A model generated the notes under the pieces. It was given only the letters and a program-made list of their open reading frames with translations, was not told where the DNA came from and searched no databases. Both the position numbers and the translations under genes were made by a program. A DNA stretch of 64,000 nucleotides from Guptibacillus spartinae (GTDB lineage Bacteria > Bacillota > Bacilli > Bacillales > Guptibacillaceae). Positions 61,756 to 64,000 of the stretch are shown here, piece by piece. Position 1 is the first letter of the stretch; every line of letters begins with the position of its first letter. The stretch is from contig NZ_JAQQWU010000007.1 of the NCBI RefSeq assembly GCF_028610625.1, forward strand, positions 124,001 through 188,000, written 5' to 3'.

Positions 61756-61785
61756 TAGTTTGTGAAATCCCGGTTTTTATATACC
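61756..61785 (-). promoter_or_regulatory. Sigma-G-like promoter of the SASP gene
   Basis: Minus strand GGTATA (61785-61780), 17 bases, CAAACTA (61762-61756), close to the sigma-G -10 CATACTA. It lies 24 bases before ATG. Confidence 0.55.
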
Positions 61786-61807
61786 ATATTTTTTTGGTAA
61801 ATAAGAC

Positions 61808-61927
61808 CAAGAAAAGCGGAAGTGGGCGGTTAAGTCCGACAAGCGCTGGAAGTATTACATTTGAACACGTTTTTTGTGTTCGGAGGTAATACTGAAGCGA
61901 CTCGAGGACTTGCCCACTGCAGCTAGA
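61808..61927. repeat. Hairpin repeat element, copy 1 (complete)
   Basis: A 120-bp element with left end CAAGAAAAGCGGA, arms that pair through AGTGGGC, AAGTCC, CGA, AGTATTAC and GAACAC, a T-rich loop (61870-61874), and right end GCAGCTAGA. The arms are about 50 bases each with small bulges. Confidence 0.85.
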
Positions 61928-62045
61928 CAAGAAAAGCGGAGACGAGCGTTTAGAAACGGAGATATTGGAACTCTTGAACTAGAACACGTCTTTTGTGTTC
62001 TGGTAAAAGAGTGAAATATCGCAGTTTCTGCGAGTCGCAGCTAGA
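61928..62045. repeat. Hairpin repeat element, copy 2 (complete)
   Basis: This 118-bp element directly abuts copy 1, with the same left end, same GAACACGT-CTTTT-GTGTTC apex and same right end GCAGCTAGA. Its arms pair through AGAAAC, GATATT, CTCTT and AGAACAC, none of it shared with copy 1 except at the apex. Confidence 0.85.
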
Positions 62046-62046
62046 T

Positions 62047-62100
62047 CAAGAAAAGCGGAAGTGGGCGGTGTGACACGGCAGGCACTGGAGCACTGCAAAA
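62047..62100. repeat. Hairpin repeat element, copy 3 (left half only)
   Basis: The first 23 bases are identical to copy 1 (CAAGAAAAGCGGA then AGTGGGCGGT). The sequence then diverges, and the apex and right arm are missing. Confidence 0.75.
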
Positions 62101-62108
62101 CCATAATT

Positions 62109-62174
62109 CCGCGAATTCTGAGAAAATCCCGCGATTTTTTTATTTTTTTCGCGAAAATCCAACTATTTCCGCGA
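62109..62174. repeat. Four CCGCGA/TCGCGA sites with exact 20-bp period
   Basis: GCGA tetramers start at 62111, 62131, 62151 and 62171, each preceded by C and flanked by A/T-rich sequence. The second and third can also pair as CGCGA / TCGCG. Confidence 0.65.
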
Positions 62175-62200
62175 AACGAAAAAGACCACTACAACAACGC

Positions 62201-62230
62201 AAAAAAGCAAGAGGCACTTTGCCCCTTGCT
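62201..62230 (-). terminator. Terminator of ktrB
   Basis: AGCAAG-GGCA / TGCC-CTTGCT 11-bp stem with one mismatch and a 3-base loop, TTTTTT on the minus strand, next to the ktrB stop. Confidence 0.8.
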
Positions 62231-62231
62231 C

Positions 62232-63593
62232 TTATCCAATAATAACTCGTTCTGTTGGATAGTGATACCTTTCTCGAAGAACCGTTCCTCGAATAAGGAA
62301 AAGAAACGAGAGAATACCAATTCGACCAATAAACATCAAACACATGATTACAATTTTCCCAAAAGGACTCAGTCCGGGAGTGACGCCCATTGATAATCCA
62401 GTTGTACCAAACGCTGAGGATACCTCAAAAATAATGGCCACAATCGGAAACGGCTCTGAGAACGAAAGCATAATAATGCCGCAACTCCATACGATAATGG
62501 CTACAGTAAAGACGACAAAGGCTTTATGAATATCCTCATGGTGCAATTCTCGTCCAAATATCTTTATCGATGTCCCACCCTTTGCGAAAAAGAAAATCGC
62601 GAGCAAGACAATCGCAAAGGTTGTGGTCCGAACCCCACCACCGACACTGCTCGGGGAAGCCCCGATAAACATTAAAGCAGACATTAATAACTGTGTAGGC
62701 TCTTGGAATTGGTTAACATCCATCGTTGCAAGGCCCCCACTTCGGGTTGTAACTGATTGAAACATCGCATAAAAGAATGATTCGTGCCAGTTCTTATCCG
62801 CAAAAAAGGCTGTAGCTTCAAATGCCCAAATCAGAATAGCACCCGACACTACCAGTACAAAGAACGTCATGGTAGTTAATTTTGTAAACAAAGAAAATTT
62901 GTAGCGGTAACTATTCTGTCTAGCGAATAAAAAGTTTTTCACTTCAATGAGAACTGGAAATCCAATTGCCCCAGTTACAATTAATAAGATGTGTATAAAT
63001 TGCACGAAATAGTCATGAGCAAACGGCTGCAGGGAACTACCCGTTATATCAAAACCACCGTTTGTTGTTGCACTTACCGAAGCAAAGAATCCCTGTAAGT
63101 AGGCTTCTTGCCATGTTTCAAAAAAGCGAAGATAATACGTGCCCAGGACAAGGGCTCCAATCAATTCAATAATAAAAATTAAGCCAAGTATTTGTTTCAT
63201 TAATTGCACTAATCCAGAAAGCGTTGATTGATTTTGATCTGTCATGATCAACTGTCTTTCTTTCAATCCAATCTTTTTACCCATGACTAGCCATACAAAT
63301 GTACCGAGAGTCATAATGCCAATTCCTCCAATTTGGAGGACAGCGGCAAGGATGAAAATTCCAGCAACGCTAAACGTATCCGAAATGGAAACAACTGAGA
63401 GTCCTGTTACGCTTACCGCACTAACGGCTGTAAATAAAGCATCAATAAAGGAAAGATGCACCCCAGGTTGATGGGCAATTGGTAAGCCAATTAAAAAAGT
63501 GGAAACCGTTACCGCTATTAAATAAAACAAAACGATTAACTGAACAGACGTTAATCGGATTCGTCGAAATCGAGATCTTAACAAAACATCCAC
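62232..63593 (-). CDS. KtrB/TrkH-type potassium uptake channel subunit
   Basis: This 453-residue protein has the fourfold M1-P-M2 layout of the Trk/Ktr/HKT family. Filter loops contain VTGLSVV, TNGGFDI, TRSGGLA and TTGLSMG (the central Gly of each present). The length fits KtrB (445) or KtrD (449); the cytoplasmic RCK subunit (KtrA/KtrC) is not adjacent, which is more like the ktrD situation. Potassium uptake would support osmoadaptation along with the Opu systems. A sigma-A promoter lies at 63704-63731. Confidence 0.9.
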   Translation of the reverse strand: MDVLLRSRFRRIRLTSVQLIVLFYLIAVTVSTFLIGLPIAHQPGVHLSFIDALFTAVSAVSVTGLSVVSISDTFSVAGIFILAAVLQIGGIGIMTLGTFVWLVMGKKIGLKERQLIMTDQNQSTLSGLVQLMKQILGLIFIIELIGALVLGTYYLRFFETWQEAYLQGFFASVSATTNGGFDITGSSLQPFAHDYFVQFIHILLIVTGAIGFPVLIEVKNFLFARQNSYRYKFSLFTKLTTMTFFVLVVSGAILIWAFEATAFFADKNWHESFFYAMFQSVTTRSGGLATMDVNQFQEPTQLLMSALMFIGASPSSVGGGVRTTTFAIVLLAIFFFAKGGTSIKIFGRELHHEDIHKAFVVFTVAIIVWSCGIIMLSFSEPFPIVAIIFEVSSAFGTTGLSMGVTPGLSPFGKIVIMCLMFIGRIGILSFLFLIRGTVLRERYHYPTERVIIG

Positions 63594-63703
63594 AGCCTTT
63601 TCATATAATCCAAACCTTTGAGAAAGCTCCTATAAGTTCAAAATGAACGACTTTGATTGCAAGGAGTTTATCTCATATGAAGGGTTAGCTAATTACATTC
63701 CCT

Positions 63704-63731
63704 ATCTTAACCCATATACGCTCTCTGTCAA
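63704..63731 (-). promoter_or_regulatory. Sigma-A promoter of the ktrB-type gene
   Basis: Minus strand TTGACA (63731-63726), 16 bases, TAAGAT (63709-63704), leaving a leader of about 105 bases. Confidence 0.55.
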
Positions 63732-63810
63732 TCTCTTTCCTCTATACCCCATTATTGAGAATCTTCTTACCATCTTTTACTTATCCCACCTTTCCAATTC
63801 CAAAAATAGA

Positions 63811-63845
63811 ATAAAAAAATAAGAAGCTGCCCTTAGACAACTTCT
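63811..63845 (-). terminator. Terminator of the alpha/beta hydrolase gene
   Basis: AGAAGTTGTC / GGCAGCTTCT stem (two G-T pairs) with a 4-base loop, then TATTTTTTTATT on the minus strand. The stem starts inside the stop region. Confidence 0.8.
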
Positions 63846-64000
63846 CAATTTTCTTTGATCCACTTCGTTACAATCTTAACCGTTTCATTGATTTGTTCTT
63901 TTGAAGTAATGGATGCTGGGTTATCTCCTTTTTGCTCCCCATACATACCGTAATTCGCATGGTTTCCACCTTTAATCACATGGATATCTGATTGAGTGGA
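63845..64000 (-). CDS. Alpha/beta hydrolase, C-terminal part
   Basis: The frame is open to the right edge and ends in TGA at 63845, giving 51 residues. It contains HVIKGGNHANYGMYGEQKGD, with the GGNHA segment that carries the catalytic His in a family of Bacillus alpha/beta hydrolases; the tail ITSKEQINETVKIVTKWIKEN is a typical last helix. The nucleophile elbow is outside the window, so the substrate and family are not certain. Confidence 0.7.
   Translation of the reverse strand, partial: STQSDIHVIKGGNHANYGMYGEQKGDNPASITSKEQINETVKIVTKWIKEN

Larger units (their letters stand above)
61733..62231. other. 499-bp non-coding region: sigma-G promoter and two repeat families
   Basis: Between the SASP start and ktrB stop are, in order, the SASP promoter, three tandem hairpin elements (61808-62100), an array of CCGCGA-like sites with 20-bp period (62109-62174) and the ktrB terminator. 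No credible gene is seen on either strand. Confidence 0.8.

Noticed and set aside
61735-61930. N-terminal extension of the SASP reading frame
   Set aside because: It runs through the repeat element and the promoter; the true start has an ideal ribosome site and gives the standard 71-residue SASP.
61808-62100. Repeat units considered as a CRISPR array
   Set aside because: Units are about 118 bp, abut directly without spacers, and differ inside; no cas genes are nearby.
63594-63700. Possible c-di-AMP (ydaO-type) riboswitch in the ktrB leader
   Set aside because: Such leaders are known for K+ uptake genes, but the conserved core was not found and the leader is short.
63643-63822. 59-codon + strand reading frame upstream of the ktrB-type gene
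   Set aside because: No ribosome site, no recognisable pattern, and it overlaps the ktrB promoter and leader; probably chance.
1-64000. Prophage, insertion sequence, rRNA or tRNA genes
   Set aside because: No transposase, integrase, phage structural or replication protein and no stable RNA gene pattern was seen; the gene order is chromosomal core.

Overview
The window reads as a chromosomal segment of a low-GC, endospore-forming Firmicute of the Bacillaceae, not a plasmid or phage. The evidence is strong AGGAGG-type ribosome sites, many TTG/GTG starts, spore genes (an alpha/beta-type SASP, YhaL, YheC/YheD, a KinB-like kinase) and a gene order close to the Bacillus subtilis hemEHY-yhgDE-pbpF / ecs-hit-serC-trpP-hpr-prsA-yhaLMNOPQ / yheABCDE region. 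Several KinB-, OpuC- and KtrB-type genes and two osmoprotectant transporters would suit a salt- or alkali-exposed species, but that is inference. No rRNA, tRNA, insertion sequence, prophage or CRISPR array was seen.

Layout. 0-5 kb: the end of a glycine betaine opuA operon (+) converging on a three-gene OpuC-type osmoprotectant ABC transporter (-). 5-15.4 kb (-): YhgE, the TetR regulator YhgD, a KinB-like histidine kinase, the heme genes hemE-hemH-cgoX, and the class A PBP PbpF. 15.5-23.6 kb: a heme monooxygenase, a double PRC-barrel protein, a formate/nitrite-type channel, a second YhgE, a lipid kinase and a PAP2 phosphatase, a DJ-1 protein with a DUF3243 protein, and a ferritin-like protein. 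Five of these genes sit behind near-consensus sigma-B promoters, so this looks like a general-stress island. 23.7-29.4 kb: ecsABC, hit, a hypothetical gene, serC. 29.5-36.9 kb: trpP with a TRAP-like leader, small membrane proteins, YtxH, hpr/scoC, yhaI, a yhaJ-like gene, prsA, yhaL and an MFS transporter. 37-46.5 kb (-): yhaM, a two-component system lying between yhaN and yhaM, yhaN-yhaO (SbcCD-like) and the ABC exporter yhaPQ. 46.6-49.9 kb: yhzD, an aldehyde dehydrogenase, a HAD phosphatase and a zinc-ribbon protein. 50-57.3 kb: yheA-yheB (-), then a doubled yheD-yheC-yheD-yheC-yheE spore ATP-grasp array (+). 57.4-61.2 kb: a PucR-type regulator, the shared sugar ABC ATPase msmX, and a polar amino-acid ABC pair without its ATPase. 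61.2-64 kb: a zinc-binding protein, an SASP, two families of non-coding repeats, a KtrB-type K+ channel, and the end of an alpha/beta hydrolase.

The most unusual material is non-coding. Three tandem ~118-bp elements at 61808-62100 share both ends and a loop; the two complete copies have different arms that remain self-complementary. Next to them CCGCGA-like sites recur exactly every 20 bp. Two TGAC-N15-GTCA operators lie in front of yhgE, and a cluster of sigma-B promoters spans 15.5-23.2 kb. On the coding side the duplicated YheD/YheC ATP-grasp array stands out.
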